50,885 bases of DNA, taken from positions 162,751-213,635 of the forward strand of contig SUSV01000003.1 of NCBI GenBank assembly GCA_015063245.1, read 5' to 3'. The notes under the pieces were generated by a model. The model had not been told where the DNA came from. It worked only from the letters and a program-made list of their open reading frames with translations, and did not search any database. This document shows, piece after piece, positions 40,855 to 48,075 of the stretch (position 1 is its first letter; each line of letters opens with the position of its first letter). Position numbers and translations under genes: made by a program. Source of the stretch: Thermoplasmata archaeon (GTDB lineage Archaea > Thermoplasmatota > Thermoplasmata > Methanomassiliicoccales > Methanomethylophilaceae).

Positions 40855-42099
40855 ATGACCGAATGCTTGGATGATACATGGAAAGGGAGAAGGATGACCT
40901 GCCTGAAGTGCGGGCATCAGTGGACATCCCGTGCCGAATCCAAACCCCTGATGTGCCCGTCATGCCGTTCGCGTCGTTATGATGTCGTCTCCGGAAGGCA
41001 AGTGATTCCGTCACACAGCTATGAATGGGCTCCATCCAAATCATGTCCAGGAAGCGGGCCCGATCAATCGATCGGCGTTACAGGATTGTCATTCCACTGC
41101 AATCAATGCGGTCATGACTGGATCTCACGCGGTTCCGAGAATCCGGTGAAATGCCCCAGATGCAAATCCAGGAACTGGAAGGAACCGAAGATCCCGCGCT
41201 ACACATGCCGCAAGTGCGGATATGTTTGGAGGAGCAGGATGGACCGTCCCGACCAGTGCCCCAGATGCAGATCCAGGGCATGGGACAAGGATACGTTCAA
41301 ACTGAAATGCTTCAGATGCGGCCATAAGTGGATAGTCAACGAGGGCGCAGGACCGGAGGCAGTGATATCCTGCCCGAAATGCAGGTCCCGCAAATGGAAC
41401 GAGCTCCCCCCGTCGGCTGAATGCTTCAGATGCGGCAGGCTCTTCCTTCAGACCAAGAACAGCAGCCTATGCCCTGTCTGCAAGGGGGAGGATTTCAGCG
41501 AATTGAGATGCGGTCTCTGCGGTGCGGAGTGGATCGCAACCGCGGGAGCGAAGAAAATCTGCCCGAAATGCGGGCTGGTCCTCTCGGACGGGGATATCTC
41601 GGAGAAGCTGACGGTGCTGTGGGAGCGGGACGATGTCAGGCTGAGCTATCTGTTCAAGGATGCTATCGGCTGCGTGTATCTCTGGGAAGCAGGATATCCC
41701 GTCTCCTGCAGATATCTCAATGAGCTCCTCGAGGACAAGGGCATGGAGTTCAGCACGTTCATCAAACGTGCGTGCAACCCCAGGCATGAACGTTTCTGGA
41801 ATGCGATAATAGAGGATATGGAGTCACGCAGGGATGCCCATCTGGAGAACGTCCAGTATTTCAAGGACAGACTGAATCTGAACGATTAGCATGCTCAGAT
41901 CCTGTCGCTGCATTTCACAGGGATGAGCCCGGAGGCGATTGCGCTCAGGTGTGGCTTGTCATTGAAGCAGGTCAGGGATATATTCACGAAGATTCAGGAG
42001 GCCTTCAACAATGAAGGGATAGTAGTGAACGACTCCGTCTATACGGAGGATCCGATATCATGCTATGAGGAAGAAAATCGCTCCGATAATTCTTCTTGA
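40855..42099 (+). CDS. Six-zinc-ribbon protein with in-frame TAG (possible pyrrolysine)
   Basis: Read to the TAG at 41887-41889 the product has 344 residues: six tandem CxxC...CxxC ribbons (CLKCGHQW, CNQCGHDW, CRKCGYVW, CFRCGHKW, CFRCGRLF, CGLCGAEW) and a helical region. If TAG at codon 345 is decoded, the same frame continues for 69 residues (HAQILSLHFTG, SPEAIALRCGLSLKQVRD, IQEAFNNEGIVV) to TGA at 42097. That tail aligns with the C-terminus of the neighbouring two-ribbon-type paralogue (QADIIARFDSGEYVPEIAVD, RVMDSVIPYMELCEYLGV), and the alignment runs across the TAG, so the helical domain would be cut in half by termination. ATG at 40855 lies 29 bases from the TATA element; TTG at 40840 is an alternative. 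Nucleic-acid binding is likely; function unknown. Confidence 0.75.
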
Positions 42100-42172
42100 T
42101 GCTTTCATTTCTGCTTAACAGATTCCATAAAGTTACATTTTGGACACATAGCCTATAAAGAGCATGTATCTA

Positions 42173-42189
42173 TTGGATGTATAGTCCAA
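42173..42189 (+). promoter_or_regulatory. Palindromic TATA element before the second zinc-ribbon gene
   Basis: TTGGATGTATAGTCCAA is a perfect five-base inverted repeat with a seven-base centre containing TGTATAG, about 30 bases before the ATG at 42212. It is the most complete copy of the element also found at 31690, 40819 and 48565. Confidence 0.5.
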
Positions 42190-42211
42190 ACAGTCAGAGG
42201 GATGCTAGAAC

Positions 42212-42925
42212 ATGGACGAGGAAGGCTATCAGAAAGGGATGAAGCGCCTTGGGCGCATGGCAGTGCAGAACGCTCCTAAGGAGAAGGCCGGGGAAGAGAT
42301 GCGCAGCAATCAGTGCAAGCTGTGCGGATATGTCTGGAAGACCGGGATGGATGACGATATCCCGAGAGTCTGTCCCGAATGCAAAACATCCCTCTGGAAC
42401 CGCAAGGGGGCCAGGAAGGTGAAGTGCAAAAGGTGCGGACACACCTGGGCAACGACCACCAAGGCCCCGGCCATGTGCCCCTCCTGCAAGAGCAGGAGGT
42501 GGAAGAGCGCGACACTGGCGATCGTATGCAAAAGATGCGGAAGCAGCTGGGATGACACCCTCAAGAAAGGGGACATCGTGTCCTGTCCCGCATGCGGCGT
42601 CCTGTTCAAAGACGAGTACAGCGTATGCAAGCCTCGCAAGGTCTCCCTCAAGAACGTCACCGATCCCAAGAGGAAGAAGACTGTGCCCCTCACCGAGAAG
42701 ACGCTCAGGGACATGTGGAAGGAGGAGAACAGCATGTACAAAGCCGTCCTGCTGAGGAAGTGCGGTCTCTCCCAGGAGCAGGCGGACATCATCGCGAGAT
42801 TCGACAGCGGCGAGTACGTCCCCGAGATCGCAGTGGATATGCGCATCCCGGTCTCACGCGTTATGGATTCTGTGATCCCGTATATGGAACTCTGCGAGTA
42901 TCTGGGGGTGAGATCATGGAACTGA
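42212..42925 (+). CDS. Multi-zinc-ribbon protein with C-terminal helical domain
   Basis: The 237-residue protein is a paralogue of the gene at 40855. After a basic N-terminus it has three zinc ribbons: CKLCGYVW...CPEC, CKRCGHTW...CPSC and CKRCGSSW...CPAC (residues about 35-130), then a lysine-rich linker and a helical C-terminal domain (LLRKCGLSQEQADIIARFDS, YVPEIAVDMRIPVSRVMDSV) that looks like a helix-turn-helix. This suggests a DNA- or RNA-binding protein. It is first in a run with the DUF4443-type gene (ten-base overlap) and the leucine-rich protein. Specific function unknown. Confidence 0.75.
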   Translation: MDEEGYQKGMKRLGRMAVQNAPKEKAGEEMRSNQCKLCGYVWKTGMDDDIPRVCPECKTSLWNRKGARKVKCKRCGHTWATTTKAPAMCPSCKSRRWKSATLAIVCKRCGSSWDDTLKKGDIVSCPACGVLFKDEYSVCKPRKVSLKNVTDPKRKKTVPLTEKTLRDMWKEENSMYKAVLLRKCGLSQEQADIIARFDSGEYVPEIAVDMRIPVSRVMDSVIPYMELCEYLGVRSWN

Positions 42926-43494
42926 TCGGCGGCGATTACGGGCCGATGGCCAGATACTCGGATGCACACATCTTCGTGGCGTTGGACCTGCTCCAGAACT
43001 GCGGCCGCATGAGCAGGAAGAGCCTGATGAAGGAGATGGAGATCGGAGAGGGCAGCGTCAGGGGGATGCTGAAGGTCCTCAGGGAATGGAAATTCGTAGA
43101 GGTCAGCCAGACCGGTATAACGATAACCGATTTCGGAAGGGAGAATCTGGGGAAGTTCGGGATAAGGTTGGTGGATTTCTCCGATGAGAGGTATGCTGTG
43201 AGCTCATGCCAGCAGGGCGTGATAGTCGAAGGCATAGCTCAGAAGGTGACCAGCGGGATGGCCCAGAGGGACATCGCGATAAGGTGCGGTGCCGACGGGG
43301 CATCGATATTCGTGATGAGGGACAACAGGATCATATTCCCGAAGTCATGGTCCGTGGATGACAACGACCCGGAGCTTGCCGGGAGGATAAGGGCAACGGG
43401 GATCAGGGAAGGGGAGGCGCTGGTCCTTGTGGATGCGAAATGGCCGAGCACGGCGAGGATAGTCGCCGCCGCGGCCGGACTGGCGATGAGATGA
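42916..43494 (+). CDS. Winged-helix regulator, DUF4443-like
   Basis: The 192-residue protein begins with a winged-helix domain (ARYSDAHIFVALDLLQNCGR, RKSLMKEMEIGEGSVRGMLKVL, EWKFVEVSQTGITITDFG) of the type found in archaeal DUF4443 proteins. The second half has IAIRCGADGASIFVMRDNRIIFP and LAGRIRATGIREGEALVLVDA, probably a ligand-sensing or dimerisation domain. The ATG lies inside the end of the zinc-ribbon gene, and its stop overlaps the start of the leucine-rich protein. It may regulate this short operon; no target is shown by the sequence. Confidence 0.7.
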   Translation: MELIGGDYGPMARYSDAHIFVALDLLQNCGRMSRKSLMKEMEIGEGSVRGMLKVLREWKFVEVSQTGITITDFGRENLGKFGIRLVDFSDERYAVSSCQQGVIVEGIAQKVTSGMAQRDIAIRCGADGASIFVMRDNRIIFPKSWSVDDNDPELAGRIRATGIREGEALVLVDAKWPSTARIVAAAAGLAMR

Positions 43495-44981
43495 AGATGA
43501 GGTATGCGCTGATCGCCACTGCGGCATTGATGATATGCACGCTGTGCATCAGCGGTTCGGATGCCTCCGAGGTCAACTCGGACGGTGCCGAATATGTGTA
43601 CGAGACACACGGGAGCGGGCATCCCAATTACTACTGTGTGATCACAAGTGCCAGCAAGGTTCCAGACCTACTGTATCTGCCCTCGGTATTGGAGGGATAT
43701 GATGTCCGCACCTATGCATCCCATGCATTCGACGGATGCGGGATGGAGACTGCAATCATCCCGAAGAATCTGAAGACCATCGAGGATGATGCCTTCACGG
43801 GATGCACCTCCCTGAAGGACGTGTACTTCATGGGAGACCGTCCCGAGATAGGGGATTCGTTCCTTGACGGTGTGACATTCCATTCACTGCAGGATGCTAC
43901 AGGATGGACCGGTACGGAAACGATAGAATCGGTCACTGCGGATGGGATAGAATATGCATTCCTCCCCGACGGGGCCGTCGTCACCGGAGGAGTTCCTACG
44001 GAAGGCATCATCATGATACCTTCCAAGATCGAAGGCAGGGATGTTGTGAGGATCGGCGACTACGCTTTCGCCGGCGCCATGCAGGACGACGGCGAGGTGG
44101 ATAGGAGAAACGATATCGGACAGGCAATCCTCCCAGAAGGCTTATTGTCGATAGGTCAGAGGGCCTTCTACTACAACGATGTGGCTGATGTCAACATACC
44201 GGAATCCGTCAGGGACGTACAGGATGAGGCGTTCCGTGCATGCGAGTGTCTCGAGGAGGTGAAATTCTCCAAGAATCTGAGATACATCGGGTTCGAGACA
44301 TACCGTGATTGCCATGCCATAATAGAGCTGAACATCCCCGGGACCGTGGAGTTCATGGGTGACGGTGCGTTCTACATCTGTGAGAATCTGAGGACGCTGA
44401 AGGTCGATACCGACATCGGCCCCCGTACGTTCGGATACTGTGTATCGCTGGAAGAGGCGACCCTGGGCGGTTCTGTGAGCGAGATCGGATCCTTTTCATT
44501 CTACAATTGCGAGAATCTGAGGTCCGTGAGGATCCCCGATAAGGTGGAGACGATAGGCGGAGAGGCTTTCCGCGGCTGCAGCGGCCTCAGGAGTGTCGAT
44601 CTGAACGATGTCAGGGAGATAGGCAGGATGGCATTCAGAGGGTGCGAGTCGCTGAGGAGCCTGGCGATACCGGCAAGCGTCGAGACAATAGGAGGGTATG
44701 CTTTCGCAGACTGCATTCGCCTGACCGAGATAGACGCCCACGGTAAAGCGCCGGAAGGCAACGATACCGTGTTCCTGAACGTGGATGCGAAGATCCATTG
44801 CAAGGAAAGCTATGAGGATTCCTGGAACGGATCGGGATTCGGCCTTGAGGTCATCGGGGACCTGGACGGGGACGAGGATGAGCTTCCGATAAAGGTCATA
44901 GCTGCGATAGCGATTCTGGCAGCTTTGTCTGTACTCTCATGCGTCATCGTGATGAAGATAAGGCGCAGTAAACGATCCTGA
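43491..44981 (+). CDS. BspA-like leucine-rich-repeat surface protein
   Basis: The 496-residue protein has a signal peptide (LIATAALMICTLCISGSDA), about ten LRR_5/BspA-type repeats (AFDGCGMETAIIPKNLKTIE, AFRACECLEEVKFSKNLRYI, SFYNCENLRSVRIPDKVETI, AFRGCESLRSLAIPASVETI), and a C-terminal transmembrane helix (VIAAIAILAALSVLSCVIVM) followed by KIRRSKRS. It is thus anchored with the repeats outside. BspA proteins of gut and oral microbes bind host or microbial surfaces. It is translationally coupled (ATGA) to the DUF4443-like gene, an odd pairing of regulator and surface protein. Confidence 0.85.
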   Translation: MKMRYALIATAALMICTLCISGSDASEVNSDGAEYVYETHGSGHPNYYCVITSASKVPDLLYLPSVLEGYDVRTYASHAFDGCGMETAIIPKNLKTIEDDAFTGCTSLKDVYFMGDRPEIGDSFLDGVTFHSLQDATGWTGTETIESVTADGIEYAFLPDGAVVTGGVPTEGIIMIPSKIEGRDVVRIGDYAFAGAMQDDGEVDRRNDIGQAILPEGLLSIGQRAFYYNDVADVNIPESVRDVQDEAFRACECLEEVKFSKNLRYIGFETYRDCHAIIELNIPGTVEFMGDGAFYICENLRTLKVDTDIGPRTFGYCVSLEEATLGGSVSEIGSFSFYNCENLRSVRIPDKVETIGGEAFRGCSGLRSVDLNDVREIGRMAFRGCESLRSLAIPASVETIGGYAFADCIRLTEIDAHGKAPEGNDTVFLNVDAKIHCKESYEDSWNGSGFGLEVIGDLDGDEDELPIKVIAAIAILAALSVLSCVIVMKIRRSKRS

Positions 44982-45008
44982 GAAGGGCAGGTCCAAGGAC
45001 CCATATAG

Positions 45009-45134
45009 TTGCAATGCACGCAAACAGGGTTTCAACACCCAATCGGTATGGTCAGGACCGACTATCTGCACCGCTTCTAAGGATTCCATGTGGAGGTTCA
45101 GCTGGCTATCCTCTACGCGAGGTCTGTACCCCAT
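45009..45134 (-). pseudogene. Remnant of a DUF4143-type AAA ATPase N-terminus
   Basis: Reverse-strand reading from an ATG at 45134 gives MGYRPRVEDSQLNLHMESLEAVQIVGP and then degenerates. This matches the usual opening of DUF4143 ATP-binding proteins (tyrosine-lysine-proline-arginine, a helix, then G-A-V-x-I-x-G-P before the P-loop), but the following WCGKT Walker A is replaced by DHTDWVL and the rest of the gene is gone. The remainder of the 44982-45264 gap shows no gene. Short similarity only. Confidence 0.4.
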
Positions 45135-45207
45135 GATCTCATCTATGGTGGTTAAGTGATTTGCGGTATGGCAGTTTGATAGTCTGTGTTTTTCATAACT
45201 ATTCGAA

Positions 45208-45237
45208 ACTCTTCAAAACTCTTCAAATGAAGAGTTA
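45208..45237. repeat. Inverted/direct repeat 5' of the first Fic gene
   Basis: The 30-base element consists of AACTCTTCAA followed by AACTCTTCAAATGAAGAGTT, the latter a perfect palindrome (ACTCTTCA-AA-TGAAGAGT). It lies directly before the TATA box TTAATATATA (45236-45245), about 28 bases from the ATG. A near-identical element follows the gene at 46552-46581. It could be an operator for the Fic protein's own winged helix, or a cassette border. Confidence 0.75.
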
Positions 45238-45264
45238 ATATATATTGTCATTATACAGTTCAGC

Positions 45265-46563
45265 ATGAAGATCCCTGAGAAAAGTCCTGACCTCAGCACT
45301 ATAATTAACTCAGAACCCATCAAACCATCAGAAGATGTGGTCAGATTTGCAAAGGAGTACAACGACAAGTATCTTCATTGGGATGATTTGAAGTACAGAG
45401 AATTCGGGGATTCCAACAGGATGGAGGTCTGGAGGATGATGAAGGTCATGAGGGTCATGTCCTATCGTCGGATCAGAATAGGAAATCTGGAGATGTTCTA
45501 TTCCCTTTTTGATGATTACATTCAGAGAACGATTCATGAGATCGATTCGAGAATAGCATCGGGTTTTCTGACATCCAGCGGGATCGATGATAAGAGAAGG
45601 ATCATGCTGTCTGTCAGTTCCATGATGGAGGAATCTATAGCATCCAGTCAACTCGAGGGAGCCTCTACTACGACCAAACTTGCCAAGAAGCTGCTACGTT
45701 CCAATCTTCAGCCGAAGGACCGCTCGCAAAGAATGATTCTCAACAATTATCGCGCTATGCAATTGATCAAAGGCCGTCTGAATGAACCTTTGACCTCGGA
45801 TCTGATCATGGATATCCACCAGACTGTAACTGATGGGCTAATGGACGACCCTGAAGCATCAGGAAGGTTCAGAGAAGATGATTCCATAGCCGTTCGGGAT
45901 GTGTATGAGGACATAACGTATCAAGTTCCGGTGGATCACAACATGATTGCAGAAATGATCGATGACCTCTGCGAATACGCCAATGACGAATCTGAATTCG
46001 TTCATCCTGTGATCAAAGGCATAATCCTCCATTATACCTTAGCATACATACATCCGTTCTTGGACGGGAATGGCAGAGTTTCTAGAGCGTTGTTCTATTG
46101 GTTCTGCTTGAAAAACGGCTATTCCATGGTTGAATACCTTTCCATATCCAAGGTCATCAAGAACCATCGTCAAGGCTACGATATGGCCTATCTTTTGTCC
46201 GAGACGGACGATGAAGACATCACGTATTTCATCAGATACAATCTTAAGATGATATCGGAATCGATAGATGTCTTTGACAAATATCTGAAAAGAAAGATGA
46301 AGGAACAGGAGGACCTGATGAGCGATCTGAAGAATCGCGGATTGAATTACAGGCAATCGCAGATCCTTAAAGATATGATGCGCAGTGGGGAGCCCGTATC
46401 CCAATACGAGTTGTCGGTAAAGTATCAGACCACAGTATCCACCATAAGAAGGGATCTGATGAATCTGATGGATATGGGGTTGGTGAAAGCATCAGGCAAG
46501 GACGGTCATAGACAATTGTACGTGTATAGTCCCGAGACACAAACTCTTCATAACTCTTCATAA
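45265..46563 (+). CDS. Fic-domain protein with C-terminal winged helix (first copy)
   Basis: The 432-residue protein has an N-terminal helical region, the inhibitory motif SSQLEG (about residue 132), the Fic core with YIHPFLDGNGRVSRALFYW (catalytic His, phosphate-binding loop) and a C-terminal winged helix (RQSQILKDMMRSGEPVSQYE, YQTTVSTIRRDLMNLMDMGL). Fic proteins transfer AMP or other groups to target proteins; the S/T-x-x-x-E-G helix before the core keeps them inactive (class II). Gly is replaced by Ser in HPFxDGNGRxxR, a common variant. Base composition is visibly lower in GC than the neighbours, suggesting transfer. The last codons (TLHNSS) lie inside the downstream repeat. The stop is TAA. 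Confidence 0.88.
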   Translation: MKIPEKSPDLSTIINSEPIKPSEDVVRFAKEYNDKYLHWDDLKYREFGDSNRMEVWRMMKVMRVMSYRRIRIGNLEMFYSLFDDYIQRTIHEIDSRIASGFLTSSGIDDKRRIMLSVSSMMEESIASSQLEGASTTTKLAKKLLRSNLQPKDRSQRMILNNYRAMQLIKGRLNEPLTSDLIMDIHQTVTDGLMDDPEASGRFREDDSIAVRDVYEDITYQVPVDHNMIAEMIDDLCEYANDESEFVHPVIKGIILHYTLAYIHPFLDGNGRVSRALFYWFCLKNGYSMVEYLSISKVIKNHRQGYDMAYLLSETDDEDITYFIRYNLKMISESIDVFDKYLKRKMKEQEDLMSDLKNRGLNYRQSQILKDMMRSGEPVSQYELSVKYQTTVSTIRRDLMNLMDMGLVKASGKDGHRQLYVYSPETQTLHNSS

Positions 46564-46581
46564 CTCTTCAAATGAAGAGTT
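46542..46581. repeat. Repeat 3' of the first Fic gene
   Basis: AACTCTTCAT occurs twice in tandem (46542-46551, 46552-46561), then the palindrome AACTCTTCAAATGAAGAGTT (46562-46581). Bases 46552-46581 differ from the 5' element (45208-45237) at one position of 30. The first units encode the C-terminus of the Fic protein. Confidence 0.75.
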
Positions 46582-46618
46582 TATCGTGGATTTGGCACTC
46601 TGAGTAATCGATCATACT

Positions 46619-46639
46619 GAGCTGGAAGCAGCTCTTTTC
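46619..46639 (+). terminator. Terminator after the first Fic gene
   Basis: GAGCTG (46619-46624) and CAGCTC (46629-46634) form a perfect stem with a GAAG loop, followed by TTTTC. It lies about 55 bases after the Fic stop. Confidence 0.6.
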
Positions 46640-46707
46640 TTCCGGATCTTGCGCAAGAACCGTGAATCGGATCGACGGTTTCCGGCGCATCCCTTGGGAG
46701 GGTTTCG

Positions 46708-46851
46708 ATGAATGATGAGAATGCAGACATGCCTCGGTCAGTCAATCCAAAGTGTATTCCGGATTCGGATAATTATACTAATCAAAGTGAGTATATAAGC
46801 AAGTTTGATAAGGGCCCTATAATCAACCGTGCTTTGGATAATAAGCATTAA
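46708..46851 (+). CDS. Small open frame of 47 residues, unrecognised
   Basis: ATG at 46708 is preceded by GGGAGGG with six bases spacing, and the frame (MNDENADMPRSVNPK... ending NRALDNKH) closes with TAA. The product is hydrophilic with no known motif. It lies in the otherwise empty 366-base gap between the two Fic genes. A small partner protein for the second Fic is conceivable, but that protein already carries its own inhibitory motif. Composition is low in GC like the region around it. Confidence 0.25.
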   Translation: MNDENADMPRSVNPKCIPDSDNYTNQSEYISKFDKGPIINRALDNKH

Positions 46852-46860
46852 TAAAAGTTA

Positions 46861-46909
46861 GTATTTAAATGATTTTTATAAAATTGATTTAGATAATTCA
46901 TTTAAATAC
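46861..46909. promoter_or_regulatory. 12-bp perfect inverted repeat at the second Fic promoter
   Basis: GTATTTAAATGA (46861-46872) and TCATTTAAATAC (46898-46909) are exact reverse complements separated by 25 bases. The right arm serves as the TATA box, about 21-30 bases before the ATG at 46930, so a protein bound to both arms would block initiation. Confidence 0.55.
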
Positions 46910-46929
46910 ATAATAGATAATAAACAATC

Positions 46930-48075
46930 ATGGATGAGAAGGCGTTCACATCTGAGATCTCGGGCGAGGTGAGATATAGCATGAATGGCGGCTATTCATA
47001 TTTCCAACCTCACGATCTGCCGTTCGATATGGAGATACCAAGGTCCATCTACAGAATGTCGCTGGATGCGGTCATCTCCCTCAGTAATCTGAATGGGCGC
47101 GTGTCCGCTATGTCATCAGAGGAACGCGACATATTCATGAGGGCATTCACTCTGAAAGAATCCGTCTGCAGTTCCTCCATAGAGGGCACCCGTTCCACTC
47201 TGAGCGATATGTTCCGTTCTGAGAAGGAGATGCCGGACATCATGGTCCAGAGGGATGTAAGGGAGGTAAGCAATTACATGGATGCTCTGAGGGAAGGGGT
47301 GAAGGCGATCTCTGAAGGCAAGAAGATAACTGTCGAGTTGCTGCACCGCCTCCATGTCATGCTCTTGACGGGGACCAGAGGGGAGAACAAATCCCCCGGG
47401 ATGTTCAAGACGGAGCAGAACGCGATAGGCATGCCTGGAGATACATTGGAGACTGCTAAGATGGTGCCCTCTCCGCCGGAGTCTGTGGATTATCTGATAG
47501 GTAACCTTCTGGAATATATGGACTCGGATGAGGATCCGGTGGTGAAGATCGCCCTTGTCCATTACCAGTTCGAGGCAATACACCCATACAGGGACGGCAA
47601 CGGACGTATAGGGAGGCTGCTGATAATGCTGCTGCTGGCAAAGGAAGGTCTCCTGACCTATCCGGCCATATACCCCAGCGAGTATTTCGATAGGAACAGG
47701 GACCTTTATATCGATGGGCTGTTCGATGTAAGCTCCAAGGACATGTTCGAGGAATGGCTGTCATTCTTCATCAAGGCGCTGAAGGATCAAGCTGATGGTT
47801 CCATATCGATGATCCGTAATCTCCAGGATTACCGTAAGCTGCTGGAAGCGAAGTATCACAAATCCCCGATTACCGTAAAAGCGGTAGGGTTGATGTTCGA
47901 GAATCCTTACATGACAATAGCTGATGTGGCGGGAAGATGCGAAGTGTCGGCTACGACGGCGGCCAAGGTCCTTTCTGAACTGGAAGCGGACGGAGTTGTC
48001 AGAGAGGTGTCCGGAAGGAAGAGGAAGAAGCTCTATCTGGCAGACGGGGTCATCGACATATTGGGGAGCAGATGA
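46930..48075 (+). CDS. Fic-domain protein with C-terminal winged helix (second copy)
   Basis: The 381-residue protein has the class II inhibitory motif SSSIEGTRS (about residue 78), a Fic core with AIHPYRDGNGRIGRLLIMLL (catalytic motif complete, including the classical GR), and a C-terminal winged helix (MTIADVAGRCEVSATTAAKV, LEADGVVREVSGRKRKKLY). It is distinct from the first copy in N-terminus and length. It probably modifies a protein by AMP transfer, held in check by the inhibitory helix, and the winged helix may bind its own inverted repeat. No ribosome-binding site is seen, consistent with a leaderless message. Confidence 0.9.
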   Translation: MDEKAFTSEISGEVRYSMNGGYSYFQPHDLPFDMEIPRSIYRMSLDAVISLSNLNGRVSAMSSEERDIFMRAFTLKESVCSSSIEGTRSTLSDMFRSEKEMPDIMVQRDVREVSNYMDALREGVKAISEGKKITVELLHRLHVMLLTGTRGENKSPGMFKTEQNAIGMPGDTLETAKMVPSPPESVDYLIGNLLEYMDSDEDPVVKIALVHYQFEAIHPYRDGNGRIGRLLIMLLLAKEGLLTYPAIYPSEYFDRNRDLYIDGLFDVSSKDMFEEWLSFFIKALKDQADGSISMIRNLQDYRKLLEAKYHKSPITVKAVGLMFENPYMTIADVAGRCEVSATTAAKVLSELEADGVVREVSGRKRKKLYLADGVIDILGSR

